From Nigrospora sphaerica (Eukaryota; Ascomycota; Sordariomycetes; Amphisphaeriales; Apiosporaceae): a stretch of DNA of 64,000 nucleotides. Shown piece after piece: positions 45,139 through 58,115 of the stretch. The stretch's first letter is position 1. Each line of letters opens with the position of its first letter. The stretch spans positions 3,100,001-3,164,000 of the forward strand of contig JAGVVL010000001.1 of NCBI GenBank assembly GCA_018287875.1. The letters are read 5' to 3'. The translations under genes and the position numbers were made by a program. The notes beneath the pieces were generated by a model that saw only the letters and a program-made list of their open reading frames with translations, did not search any database and was not told the DNA's origin.

Positions 45139-47243
45139 GGCGGGAGTAGCTCGATATTCGCTCCACGGGTTCCGTAGAAAAGCCACACGGCCGAGCGGGC
45201 TTGCGGGCAGTAAGGACGGAAGTTGACCCACAGCCCTCGCCTTTCGGGAGAAGGGAGTTTGAGGTTTTAGGTAGGACCTTTGCCGTAGGTGACGGGAGGT
45301 GCCCATATGCTCGGGCCTACGTAAGCGCGAGCCGCGTGCGATGGCGTGAGCAGCAGCACCGACGCCGCACCTTTTTACCCGCGCCACGCACTTTGGAACT
45401 GCCGTGGATGGATGCGTCTCGGGTCCCGGTGACCTCGGTTTTATAACCACCTACCTCTAGTCGTAGTTAAGGATTATAGTGCACGTCTTCAATTCCCGGT
45501 TGCAGCTTCACGCCCTCGGAGGCTCGCCAGCCATCCTTCGTATGACAGCAATGGGAATTCCTTCCATCCGCTGCTGCACAAGTTCCTATCAACCATTCTG
45601 CCGGTGGCTTTCGGACAACCAGACCTGGGCGCCTCGTATCTCGGCAGTGATGGGTGCATTGGCGGCGCCACCTGCGGGTTAAGTACTCAACCCAGGCCCG
45701 ATAAGCGCATCAATATAAAATCCGAAGCCGCTGAAGCGAGCACTTCCACTGTGGGCCTGCCTGCACTGAGGTCCATACTTATATGTACCTACTACCGAGT
45801 AATGGATGCCTCTATAACAGCGTCGCTATCTCGTCTTGAGGGTTCTGTGCCGGGACTCCCCGCCTGTCGCGGCGCCCCAGCAGGAGTTCCGGTGGTGTTC
45901 CCTCAGCACTACCCATTCCGTGACGCACGATGTAGATCTGAGACCTGCGCTTCAAGACGGGCTGGTCTTATGCTTCTGATGATCATGGCATCCTGTGCCT
46001 GTGAGACCTGACTGCATTGGGTCCGATTTTTTTCGTGCTAGATTTGCTGTGCCGGTCCTCGACCCGCGTTGTCGCCGCTGGGATATCTCGCCAATCTGAG
46101 ACCTCGACCACGGGTTGGGCCATTTACCACCGTTAAACCCTACCGAGGGTATGGAATGGAACATGCCGATATCCCAACTCAATCCAAGGCCTGTGGAAGC
46201 CTACCACTTGTGGTCGATCTCTCCTACCCACTGAGCCCCAGCAGATCCTGCAGTCAAGTGGTCATCAAGTCGAAGCACAGTCGGCGGTAGGGGACTCCCC
46301 TATGGTCCAAAACTTTGCCTCTACCGCGTTACCAGAGACTCGACAGGGCAGCGTAACATTCCCCTGGCCTTGAATCTCGTTTCCTGGGAACCTTGTCCCT
46401 GGCGGTTCGTCCCAAAGCTTCCATGATAGCACTTCAGCTCGGACGTGAAGCGCCGCACCACGCAGCTACCCGTCGGGCTAGCGAAGGTCACCAATACAGA
46501 CCGAGCATGGCTTTGGCTGCTAATAAAGCCACAGCCGCGCTCGCGCCGTGATGGGACCATGCTCGAACAAGGCCATGCCATGCATGCGGCGGCCCGGGTC
46601 ACTTGCTGCGGCGTGGGCGGCATCAAAGGCCGAAGTAAAGTGAGAAAGAAAAAAAAAGTCAAACCAGACGGGATGTAGGCACACTCGTACCGTGCCGTAT
46701 CGTAGCCACTCTCAATAGCCTCCAGTTCGGTATCTATCACGGTGACGGCCAAGGGGCTACACCGATGAATCCCGGGAATACATGAGTCGCCAAGGGGTCT
46801 GACACCCGTTCAAGCTTCCACAAGCCACCGTGTTGGCCCTTGGCGGGCGATAAACGATGATAGCTTGTCTGTGACTTCTCACCGACGCCAAGTCGAGAAG
46901 GTGGCCAGAACCATTCTCCCCCGCCGCACGGGTAAGTAAGTGGATGTCCGCTGCAACGCACAATTTGATGAATACTGCTCTCATTTGCTAGGCCATGGTA
47001 TCAGGCGCCATTGCTGGCTTGGCTGCAGATTGAGCGGCTGCTACCCGGGACACCTACTCAACAAGGCGAGCTCTTGCCCATGGGTCCATGGATTGCTGCC
47101 CGCGTTGGGCTCTGCAGGCGGCTGGTGGTCAGCATGCCGGGTTTCTGTGAGAGCGGTGAAGCGACCAGATTCGGTGCCCTGGCCAACGCCGCGAAGGGTG
47201 GTAGAATTAATTGTAATCCGCATAGGCAGCGGATGGCGATAGC

Positions 47244-47284
47244 AGCAACAGCAGCGGTAGCAGTAGCAGCAGCAGCAGCAGCCG
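47244..47284. repeat. (CAG)n/(GTAGCA)n microsatellite
   Basis: Imperfect trinucleotide run of AGCAGC/GGTAGC units in gene-free DNA. It would encode poly-Ala in one frame, but no gene context supports that. Confidence 0.7.
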
Positions 47285-48370
47285 GCAGGGCAGCCGAGGC
47301 GAAACGATGGTGTTCGTAGACGTCCAAAAGGGTGTATACAGAACAGGCCGCTCCAGTAGGGCCACGGCAAACCCTCGACGTATTGATTACTAATGAGGAA
47401 AGCTCAAGACCGCGGCCAGAAACTCGGTGCATGCCGGCCTCCATCTTACTTCATAGGGCGGGCGGAAGAGGTCGCTTCCCCGCGCGCATCCACGGACCAA
47501 CATATTTGGGAAGCATTTCAGTCGTCGCGTAGTCCGCCAGATTTTCGTTCTACAGTGACGAGCCAGGCTCCCCCCCGCCCCCTTCTGACGGGCGGGATGC
47601 CACCAAACATGCAGCAGGAGCAAGCGCACAGAACGGCCGTTGGGTAGCCCGTCGAGGGCCATGGGCCACGGACTACTCGCAACCCACTTCGGGCTGCTGA
47701 CATGGTGCATGGAGGCTGGTAAACTGTCATTCAACAAGGAACTTCTCACACGAACCCTGCCCCCAAGCCCAACTGTCTGGAGCGATAATTCGGCCGATGG
47801 GCCCTCGTAACGGCAATGTGTGGAACTTCCCCTCCTTACCAGCGGAGGTGACCAATCGAGGGCGGGGCCACCCCACGATCCCGCAATGGGGAAGCTCACG
47901 GACGAGAATGGGCCTCTCTCGTCGCCCCGGACTCCAAGGTCTAGAGTCCGGGCAGGTCGGACAGACAGACGCCCATGGCGTTGCAGATTGACCGAAGCAG
48001 ATTTGCGCCAGGCAGCCTTAGGGCGGGGTGCTTGCCCCCAATTGCTTGATGATGGGTGGTCGGGACCTAAGGGCCAGGCTGCCAGGTAAGCATATGTGGC
48101 GTAACTCGCGCACGGCCGTCTCTGGCTTGGGGGGCATTTTATCCCCGCGCCCACCCACGCACGGGGTTGCGCCTGGGAGCTGGAATCCACCTGCCAGCAA
48201 TACTAGGCGGGGGTTAAGTACCGGGGCTCCAGGTTATGGAACCCAGTAATCCGTACCTTAGGTATGATTGACGTACCGTGGGCCATCTACACAGTACTGG
48301 TAGCCCAACTGCCACTTCCCTAGCCTCCCGGCCGCCGCCCGGCATCCCACAGTTCGTCCGAACGCCTCCC

Positions 48371-48419
48371 CGATTTGAGGCCATTCAACCGATTTGAGGC
48401 CATCCAACCGATTTGAGGA
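48371..48419. repeat. 19-base tandem repeat, about 2.6 copies
   Basis: The unit CGATTTGAGGCCATTCAAC occurs at 48371-48389 and, with one change, at 48390-48408. A partial third copy ends at about 48419. It lies in gene-free DNA. Copies are adjacent with no spacers, so this is not a CRISPR array. Confidence 0.85.
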
Positions 48420-50935
48420 CTGTCTGACGAAGATTCCTATGGCCTCTTGCTACCCCAGCTGCAAAGGCCACCCAACTACCTCTCTCTCTTTCTTACACCA
48501 TATGCTGTGCGTCGTATGCTTCGTGGCGGTGGCATATCCGCCCAGGCGGGACGGCGGATGCGAATCGCCTGGGGCTACTACTGTCTTGATGAACCACACA
48601 ACCGCCCTCAGGACCCTGTTTGCACGCGGACGCTGATGACAGCTGGGGCACGGCAGCGATTTGTGTGACGGACCCAAGATAGTGAGTGGCAGGCACTACG
48701 AAGGAATCCCTGCCAGACCTGTGCGATGGAACCCGCTTGGTCGCTGTTCCCACGCGAGACGCGCGATACAAGCCCGTCTGATGGGGAGAGACTTGTCTCC
48801 AGTGGTTGGGGGCCCTTCGGCCGCAAGGACGTCTTCGGCCGCCGGCTTGGCTGGTACCGTTTCCAGGCCGCCCGCGCGACTGCCTTGACAGTAGAGAGAC
48901 AACGATACCCCAGTCGTCCGCGAAAACAACAAAGCCGGGCTGGCCACGCCACGCCGCGAGATGTTGTGAGAATCTCGTAGAAGGAACCTCGCGTGCCTAG
49001 GCTGTGAGTGAGCTTGCGTACTGGTCTTGCGTAGTACGACATACCGCATACTACAGGGGCCGCTGTGCGGCCGGGGTTGCAACAGGGTACACGTGCGGCG
49101 TCCGGCCATTTTGCCCACGTTCGTTAATTGACATGGGACGGCTGCATGTCCGTTGGTACACCACCGCTAGCACTCTTTGCACCAGCATCTTACGCTGTGG
49201 AGGCTGTTTCCTTTGAGACCTGGGGCATACGAGCAAGCCTTGTTTCCTGGTGCCAGCGCCGGTTTGTATGTAACGTGGGTCAAGCTGCTGGACGTCCCTT
49301 CGACGCTGTTTCTTCCATTCTCCCTACATACGGCCACGAGGTCTCGGCATTGCTTCCCTACCGATATGCAGGTAGGCGGGCCGTTGGAAATTTGCTCGGT
49401 CCCTCTTCTCAACAGAGCGTTGACAACAGAACGTAGGGAGGAGAAGGCAATTGGAGCCCTGGGTTTCCGTACCCTGAGAGGGATGGATCCATGAGATCGC
49501 TAGCCTTCCAATTATCTCCAGCTGCCCATCCATCACAGACCCGCCCCCATGCCCCCTCACTTTTCTCCAAGAAGACGGGGTTATGGCTGGAGGGGGACGG
49601 GGCACTACTTACTGAAAATTACCCACATAACTGCCCAGCCAAGACGGGGGCACCAAGAGGGAGCCGCGCCAAGTGGGCATAGCTAAGCAATTAGCTGAAG
49701 TACCTAGGTTGTCACGACGGCGCCTGCGACTACGGCAATAATCCACGGCAACCTCGATACGCCCGCTACAATGAATGGTTCGCCGCATCCAATAACCAGA
49801 TCAGGCAGGGCCCTAAAATATGACAGTACATGTGGGTTGTCAAAGGAACACTAACGATCCACGAGAAACGGGAGGGGGGTGGCCCGTCTCGAGGGTCTCT
49901 CGGCATGTGCTTTCAGCAACTTGCGCGCATAGCAACACTCGCCAATAGATTGCGCCCTTGCCCACGCCCACCACGTGTTAACGTCGTGGCGCCGGTACCT
50001 CGACGCCAACTGCACCAAGTCCAGCCACGCTCTCCGGAACGGTTTCGCATGCAGCTGTCCTTTCATCCGAAGGGAGGCGAGAGTGGGGAGGGGGGTTGGA
50101 CCTCCTGGTGCGGCGCCAGTGACGAAGAGCCTGAGATGGTTGCATATTAAAGTATATGCGTTTCCGCTTGCCTTTCACTGGGGCTTGTATTGCCTCGATC
50201 AAACCGGCCGCGGCCCATGGTGGTCTAGCGATATGCGCTAAAGCACTGAATTCACGTTCGTTTGTCTATTCATGGACCCATCCCTTGCTCGAGGCAGGAT
50301 TGTGCTTCAAGTAGCCCTAGGCAAAGGACCTCAGGTACCTGATAATCAGGGGAGATGGGAAGGTCGTAGAGGCAAGGGATTACCTGCAGCAGCTCCCCTC
50401 AGGCAAACCCTCGTTCTTGGCTGCACGTTCAATCCCGGGCTCCCACGCTCCACCGGCAGGGGGCAATGGATCGCCACGAGCAGGAGAGTTACCGTGTTCT
50501 GATGTGCACTATTCAATCCCTCTTTTGACCGGAGCCCTTCCAAACGCCTACCTTAGCTATATGTACTTCGTACTTCTCAAGCCCCTCCGGCGCCCTCGTG
50601 ACGGGGGACTTAAACCGCCGATCTTTCCTCTGCTCCCCCATCCCCATCTCCGTCACCACCCTCCCTGGAGCACCTTGTCCCTTCCCTACATGCTTTTCTG
50701 TATCTTTTCCACATTCAACTCGGCCGAAGGTTTCTATTCGTCGACGACGTCTCCCCAGACTGCGGGCCCTAGTTCCTAGTGGCACCGTTGCCGCCGTATA
50801 AGTACCTACATCCCACTTAGCTCCCCCTCCGTCATCGCCTGTTTCTCGGCTCCTCCGGCTTGGGCTCATTAGGTGGTTTTTCTCCCTCTACTTTAACCCC
50901 ATGCTTCACCTCATCAGCTATACCTAAGTACTGCG

Positions 50936-50955
50936 TGACGTAAGGTTTATATAAT
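50936..50955 (+). promoter_or_regulatory. CRE-like site and TATA-like box before the permease
   Basis: TGACGTAA (50936-50943), a bZIP/CRE-type word, is followed directly by TTTATATAAT (50946-50955), about 250 bases before the start codon at 51206. Position and pairing fit a core promoter. This is pattern recognition only. Confidence 0.35.
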
Positions 50956-51205
50956 TACTGCCGCAGGGCTGCTCCGAAACTCTATTACAAGTCCTGCCCC
51001 AATCCTCTGGCCTGCCTAAAACCCCCCCACCTCGCCTGCCGTCCATAATTCGGCCGCCTGCCGGAGCTCCCAAGGCCATCCGCTTGACCTGCACCTTCCC
51101 GCGCCCGGCTCGCCCCCAAAAAAATCACCGGAGCTTTGTTTCCGCCGCCGTCGTCGCCGCTTCTGCTGTTGCCGTCGCCGCCCCGCCATTGAATCTGTTG
51201 CTGTC

Positions 51206-53049
51206 ATGAGTGACCTGGAGAAGAATTCCGCGTGGGAACCCTCGCACGAGAGCCGTGAGGAGGCGGCCAGCGTCAGCGTCCAGAATGGCGCCTCTGCCTC
51301 TGCCCACGGCCTTCCCCCGGATCCGGACGCGCACCTCTCTCCGGAAGAAAGAGAAAAGAGCGTAAGTTCAGTCCGCCGACTTGGCCCCGGTGGTACCTAC
51401 TGACGCGGTGAGCAGGATCGCGCACTCGTTTGGCGACTCGACTGGAAGTTGATCCCCTGGGTAAGTCGCATCCCAAATCTTGGGAGACTTCTTCCCACGT
51501 CGATGACCCCTCTCTTCTCAGCGCCTGCTGGCGGCCTCTTCCCAACATCGTGCTTACGTTTCACCTGTATAGCTCTGCATTCTGTACCTCCTGGCCTTCC
51601 TGGATCGTACCAACATCGGAAACGCTAAGATCGCCGGCTTGAATCATGACCTGGGACTCACGACATCCAGCTACAATGCCACCCTCACCATCTTCTTTAT
51701 TTCGTACTCGGTGTTTGAACCCTTGACCAATATTTTGCTCAAGAAGCTACGCCCTTCCATCTTCATCCCCATCATCATGTAAGTCTTTTTTTCTCTGCAG
51801 CCGTGCTGCACAGCAACTTGTACTGACCAGGTGCTCAGGGTATTCTGGGGGTGCTCCATGTTGGGAATGGGCTTCGTCAAAGATTGGTCTGGCTTGATGG
51901 CGGCACGGTGGTTCCTGGGCTTGACCGAGGCCGGTCTCTTTCCGGGTGTGAACTATTATCTTTCGTGCTGGTACAAGCGGTCCGAGTTTGGTGTCCGTGC
52001 TGTAAGTAAACGGACGCCCAGTTGTTCGGTACGAATGTGGTGGAGGGAGACACTAATTCTTACACTCACAGGCCATTTTCTTCTCGGCGGCGGCTATCTC
52101 AGGCTCCTTTGGTGGCCTCCTTGCGGCAGCGATTGAGAAGATGGACGGCATTGGCAACAAAAAGGGCTGGGAATGGATTTTCATCCTGGAAGGCCTTCTG
52201 ACCGTAGTCTTCGGTGTTGCCTCGTTCTGGATGGTTCATGACTTCCCCGACGATGCTCGCTTTTTGACCGATGTCGACCGGGCGCGTGTCGTCCGCCGGC
52301 TCAAAGCGGACCAGCAGTCCTCAGCAGAACACGAGGACTGGAACACGTCACATCTGTGGGCCGGCCTGAAGGACTGGAAGATGTGGCTGGGCATGGCCAT
52401 TTACATGGGCTGCGATATGCCCCTGTACGCCTTCTCCCTCTTCCTTCCCTCCATCGTCTCTCAGCTCGGATGGAGCGGCCCAGACGGCAAGGACGTTGTT
52501 CGCTCCCAGCTCATGAGTGTGCCGCCTTACGTTGCCGCGGCCTTGCTGACGGTCGTCGTCGGCTTCATTGCTGACAAAACCCGCCAGCGGGGCTTGTGCA
52601 ATATGGTTGTCAGCGCAGTGGGTATTACCGGCTTCGCCATGCTCCTGGGATCCAACAACCCTACAGTACAATATGCCGGGACGTTTCTGGGCGCCGCTGG
52701 CATCTACCCCTGCATTTCCAACACCATCACATGGATGGCCAACAACATTGAGGGCGTCTACAAGCGAGGCGTTGTCCTGGGCTTTGTCATCGGATGGGGA
52801 AACCTCAACGGTGTTGTTAGCTCCAACATCTACTTCAACCAGAAGGGGGGTTACAAGGAGGGTCATGGCGTCGTCCTGGCTTACATGGCCGTCTTCCTCC
52901 TCGGAGGAAGCGCACTCATGACGACCCTACTGCGCTCCGAGAACAGAAAGCGCCTGGCCGGGAAGCGCGACTATCTCATTGAGGGGAAATCTGCGCGTGA
53001 GATCGAGGCCCTCGGGGATAATCGGCCCGACTTTCAATACACGCTCTGA
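51206..53049 (+). CDS. Dal5/anion:cation-symporter-type MFS permease
   Basis: Five exons (51206-51361, 51416-51460, 51573-51778, 51839-52001, 52072-53049) encode about 515 aa. The N terminus is a polar cytosolic stretch. The first helix LCILYLLAFLDRTNIGNAKIAGL is the hallmark of the fungal allantoate permease (Dal5, ACS) group. Further signatures are ARWFLGLTEAGLFPGVNYYLSCWYKR, SGSFGGLLAAAIEKMDG, GWEWIFILEGLLTVVFG and, in the last third, WGNLNGVVSSNIY. Relatives carry allantoate, nicotinate, biotin precursors, pantothenate or other organic anions with protons across the plasma membrane; the substrate here is open. Exon 2 is only 45 bases. The start is supported by MSDLEKN and a CT-rich leader. 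The long C-terminal exon has no interruption. The nearest upstream gene is about 6 kb away. Confidence 0.9.
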
Positions 53050-56000
53050 GAGGGTAGGGACAGGCTCGGCCGGAGGCATATTGTCCGCTGCATTGGAAAC
53101 AGAAGATCTGCGATTGTCTATGGGAATTGTCGGCCAGTACGAGAAAGCAGGGTTTCACCTACGGGCTCACAGCCCGTGCTAAGTTTGGCAGTCCGCGGGC
53201 CACCATCCGAGCCAGTTTCTATGTAAATATCCACCTATCAGAAGGTTTATTTGTAAAAGCCTTATTCTACCCTCGGTATTCTCTCACGTCCTTGTTTTCG
53301 CACATTGGCGAGGAAGTCTACGGCCGCGAACTCAGTATTGCGGTGCGATGGTATGGGCGTCTTAGAACTCTGAGCCTTTGATCGCCTTTGAAGTAGAATA
53401 GGTTACCTTTGTCCTCACTTCACCCAAGTACGTATAATTTTGAGATAACCATCCCTGAGCGCATTTACTCAACTCATCCCATCTGTTCCACAAACTTTGA
53501 AGTCCCAGGTAAGCTTTATGTCTTCGACCGCTCAGATACCTCCCTCAAGGGCATTGCCTTGGGTGTTCGCTATCTTCGCATTGAGGAAGAGAGAAGCCAC
53601 CTCTCGATGCCACGCAGCTGCAAGAACCATGGCCGAGGCGTCGATTGCGAAGGGATCTACTACGTACGCTGTTCCACGGCTGCGCCACGATACAGACGGG
53701 TTTCCGCTTGCCATCCTACTGCACCTACCACTCCATGAAATTGCATTGTGTTGGTTGTGATATCACGCCAGTATATACGTGGCGGCCGCAAGCATCGCAT
53801 CCCTTGAACAGGCCCATGGGGCAAACCCGCCTCCCTAGATCGCTTCAATGCGTCTTTTTCCATACGAGGGTGAAGTAACCGAAATTATTCGGTACAGAGC
53901 GGACTACGGATCGCAAAAGTAGCTCAGGTGTACCCAGTTTACTTCTGATCATCTTGTCCAGGAGCCATACGCGACGGCATCCTATGATGGCATTTGCCGT
54001 GGCCATTCTTGGAACTCCTGGCCGAGATAGTTGAGCGACGCGAGGCTGGATTCATCTTCCGGTGGCGATAATGTTCCGGGGAGCTCAGTGTGCTCAGTCC
54101 CTGTTCATCCTCTCGCGTTCTCCGTGAAATGGTGTTAAAGCTCGGCATCACCACGCGTTCGTGTTACCCCTTGCAGCTCTCAGGGTTCTGCCGAGTCATT
54201 TCGTTGGTAAATGCGTGTAGTGATTTGATCTGTCAGAAAATCTGAGTGCCCTGCACAATATCCCATATTTGACCGTAGGCAGCTTTGGTACGAAAGGGGT
54301 GGCAGTGGCGTGGACATGGACAATGCACAGTCGTTGGGCCTTTGGACTAACATGCACGAGCGCCACTGGGTGCGTCCTTGACGCAGCCTGCAATTAAACT
54401 AATGGGGTTCTCTGAAGCTCGTTCTGCTTTGTTTGCTTCACGTGTTGGGGAAAACCTGGGCCGGACCCGAGAAATTCGATGCAGACGGTGAGTCCCCCCC
54501 CTGTGTCACAACTTGTGACAAACGCCTTGCACATATGCTGCTTAACCGCAATCATACAGTTTCTTGGCTCCGGACCTGCAGCTTGCTTGCGCGCCATTTG
54601 GTATAGCGAGCCATTCGGTATAGCGAGCCGAGGACCCGGATCTACTTGTGATATGCTTGAGATGTGGGATTTTGAAGGTGACGGTATCGCACAAACGGAG
54701 CCCGGCGACTTTTCCATGCGACTTGCTCCGGTCGCCTTGAGCACCTCTTTGGTACGTACCCAGCCATATTGGGTTTGAAATCATTGGGCAGTGATTGCAA
54801 GGGTAGAAGACAGAAATGCAGGCATTCATTCGGCCGAGCCCTTCTTGGTTCGTCAGAAACTAAGTGGTTTGTGACAGCACCCCTCAACTCGTTCGAATCT
54901 TGCGCAGCGTAACATTGGCCTGAATCACGGTGCTCGCCATGCTTTAGACCAGGTGTTAGGGAACCGAAACCGGACCGGAGCCAGAGACAGCGATGTGCGA
55001 CGTGTTGCCAGCTCGCTGCCAGGTAGACGAAGGACTCAATCTTTTCCCATGTCGGCTGTGCTACCCAAGAAAGCAGCTTTTGACGACCTGATTGACTCTG
55101 CGTCTACTGGCCTTTACCACAGCGCAGGGCACCATGCAGTACGGCAAAGAGGGGCTGGAAATACCGATAGCGTGCGCGGGGAGCTGTTCGCTGGGGCGCG
55201 TGTCTGGTTCCTGTGTAGGGGTGGGATGCTCGCTCACCTACATCTTCGCTGGAGGCAGGCCGGGATCAAACAATGAGGGCCTCGATGCCAAAGACGGGCC
55301 CAGCTCATTATTCGTCGGCACCGGGATATCCATGAATAGACCTGGCCAAGGTTCCCCCGGAAAGTCCCGAGACTAGCAGAGCTGGTGAGCTGGAAAACGT
55401 GTGCCGCGAAGCGAACAACGGCCGGAGCCAATGAGAAGCCTCCCCGTCCTCAAACAGACGCTACAAACGGCAATACCTGCAAAAGCCAGCGGAAGCGGCA
55501 ACAGAATACGCCTAGCATCCCTAATAAATGACGGATGGATATCTTGCGCGGGATGCTACCTGGGTAAATGGCACGTCCGATGCAGCCAAAGGCGTAAATT
55601 GCCAGCTGCGCCGCATCACGACAAATCCGCGTCGCAGTGGGGTCTGTTTTCGGTCCCTTCTCTCCGCTCTGGTGGGAAAACATACGGAGACGCGACAACT
55701 CGATAGATTCCGTGTCTAGAATTCAATACTACGTGGGGTACATCCATACTGTACTTGCCTCCAATGGCAACCCGCGGCGTTGCATCAACAGTGCCTTTGA
55801 TGTGCGGTCTTGGGAGGAATGAACGCGACCTGAATTACCAAGCTTGTAAATCTATTTTTGACCTCGGCCATCAGGTGCTCGGCAGCATCAGGTTTTTGGG
55901 GGCGGCGCTCAGCACACCGACAACGAAAAGCAGCCAGCATGCCGAAGCTGACAAGGCTAGAAAACGAAGGCTGTGGACGGGCTGCTGCTGAAGGGTGGTT

Positions 56001-58115
56001 GCCACGCGCGCTCGAGTCTGCGGCCGTGCCGTCGTGCATCCCCACACGACTAGACGATTGGGTAGAGGTTGCAAGTTGCAGCATGCAGTGTAGCAAGCAT
56101 TTCTGACACACACAGCCAATCCACGCCACTGGTCCCCTGCTCTTCCCAGTCGTGAGTTCGGCCCCAGCAAGCAACCCCCGGGCAAATGGCTGACGGTCGG
56201 CCCTTCTCATTCAAATAAGGGAGGCCGGCTGGCTGGTCTGAGGGGGTGGAGGGGATGGTCGGTTGCTTCCCTACCTCTCTGGTGGGTGGCTCCTCCGGTT
56301 GACTTGGACACCCCTCGAGTCTGTAGGTATGTGTGTGCTCTCGGTGAAGGATGGAACAACCTGACTCCTCCTTCCCCACGGGGTATTCGGTACGCTAATC
56401 AATACTCTGCGGGTTGGATAGGTGGTCCGGGAAGTACTTTGGTAACTCCTGTCCCTGCACACCTTTCTGTGTACATCAGGGGGGGTTTGGAGTTACCCGC
56501 CTCCATAAATCAAGTACGGGACATCGCGTACGCCCATCCAGGCAAGTAAGTGAGTACAAGTATGTACATCTCAAGCAAGGAATTGCATGAGGCGGATAAT
56601 TGCTCCCTCCCTTGGGTCCTTCCTCCAGTATCGTGGAGTGCATGCATCTTCTATAGGTGGAAAGGGGATCCAATCCAAGTAGGTGCCCAAATACAGCAAG
56701 CGACCCCATGCAACTACAAGTCGCGCAGGGGAAGGCACATCCAACACTCCAATCGAAAGGTCTCCTCCCCCACCTTCCGCCTCGATGGGAATGACATCTA
56801 CCCAATCCATGTAGCGATCGTACCCACACGTCGCCTGGCTCCCACAAGAAGGGGGTTTGCACATCATCCGAAAAGCGCCTCGTGCCGAGCATCGAGTGCG
56901 TTTGCTGCGCAACCACCCTGTCAGATTTTGATGCGTGGATTGCATGGAAGCTAGGCTGTCCCTCTTTCCCCGGTTCAAGACGTCCCATGCATTCCACCCA
57001 AGGAGGGCTCCTGGTCGTTCCTCCATGAATCCCTCCAAGTCACTTTAACTTCTCAACCCCATGAGCAGTTTCGATCAGGCTCTCACCTTTCCCACCCGGA
57101 TGCCTCGCCTGCTTGTTCCCAAGGGGGGGTCTTCTCGGCCCCGCGTTACGGGGGGGTACCACTTTATCGGGCACCGGCCATATGGTTATGCTGCACGGTC
57201 AATCGTATTGTGTCGTTAATGGACAACTTCGGCGCTCCGGCAAGGGATATCGACTCCTCCCCTGTCGGTAGAACCGCTTTGTGCCACCGCTAGCTACGTT
57301 CCCGACCGGCATCAGCGTGTCGTGTGACCTGGGAGCGACGAGACTCGAGGGGGATCCGGAGACAGACGTCCAAAATGTCTTCTCGTCGTCTCCTTGTACG
57401 GCGAGGATGGCCCTGTTCCCAGCCCAATTAACCCCCCAAGTTTGTTATCCTCCCGTCTTCCCCGTCTCCCGCAGCTCGCCTTCTCGCAGCTCTTGGGGCA
57501 TGCAGGTCTTGATCATCCAGTCATGCAGTGATTTATATCTGACAGGAAGGCGACGATGCGGCTGCTTACGTCCTAAGCTTAATCCCCTTTTCCCTTCGAC
57601 TCGACCGCCTGTGTTCAACCTCAACACGCTGTCATCTTCCTATCATTCTCCCTTCTCCCTCCCTGGTACGCCTTCGGCCTTCCCACGGCGGCTGTTCCTG
57701 CCTCGATATCCGCTTGCGCCAGATCTTTGCTCGTCCCTCTGCACCGCTTTCACTCACTCGGACCCTCTCTTTTCCCCCGTGTCCGAAGCTCAGCCTTGGT
57801 TGCCAGTGTTGGTCCTCAACGACAAACCGCCCGTCGTATCCCTAGAAATAAGGGCGGACCCGTTGCACACTCTGTCCTTCGTGACACAGTCTATGCTTCA
57901 GTCAGCATCGCCACGCTTCCACAACATCTAGGACCGTCCCTGGCCGTTGCCGTACCGCCTCCGAGCCGGTATCGCCACTAACAGCTCGAGCGGCGCTGCC
58001 TGGCTGATGTTCTTCGAGTTGATGCGAGCCACGGTAACGCAGCTTCGGTCGCCCCAGATCCCCCATCGCGGTTGCTTGCGAAGCTGGGCTCTCGTTCGGC
58101 CTGGAGCCCGTCAGC
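53050..58115. other. About 5 kb without a supported gene
   Basis: This lies between the Dal5-type permease and the GPCR gene, both rightward. A 17-base tandem duplication containing GTATAGCGAGCC is at about 54599-54629. The last 700 bases (57,400-58,100) are strongly pyrimidine-rich and are likely the GPCR promoter and long 5' leader; a 216-codon Pro/Ser-rich frame there (57281-57931) is rejected. No other domain, tRNA or transposon was seen. Confidence 0.45.
54599..54629. repeat. 17-base tandem duplication
   Basis: GGTATAGCGAGCC occurs twice, separated by ATTC. It lies in gene-free DNA and has no assigned role. Confidence 0.7.

Larger units (their letters stand above)
45139..51205. other. 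About 6 kb without a supported gene
   Basis: This lies between the FMO fusion and the Dal5-type permease, which point away from each other. Open frames are short or compositionally poor; the longest (47390-48190, minus, 266 codons) has no domain. It contains a CAG-type microsatellite (about 47244-47284) and a 19-base tandem repeat (48371-48419). There is no recognisable transposon, tRNA or rRNA. The last 300 bases hold the permease promoter with a TATA-like word. Confidence 0.45.

Noticed and set aside
47390..48190. Minus-strand frame of 266 codons in the 6-kb gene-free stretch
   Set aside because: No domain, irregular composition, no introns or flanking signals supporting a gene.
48371..48419. 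Possible CRISPR-like repeat
   Set aside because: Only 2.6 adjacent copies with no spacers, in a eukaryotic genome; a simple tandem repeat.
54880..54915. GTTCGAATC word resembling a tRNA B box
   Set aside because: No matching A box, acceptor stem or anticodon arm could be drawn around it.
57281..57931. Plus-strand 216-codon frame before the GPCR
   Set aside because: Product is Ser/Pro/Leu-rich, as expected from a pyrimidine-rich leader; no homology recognised.
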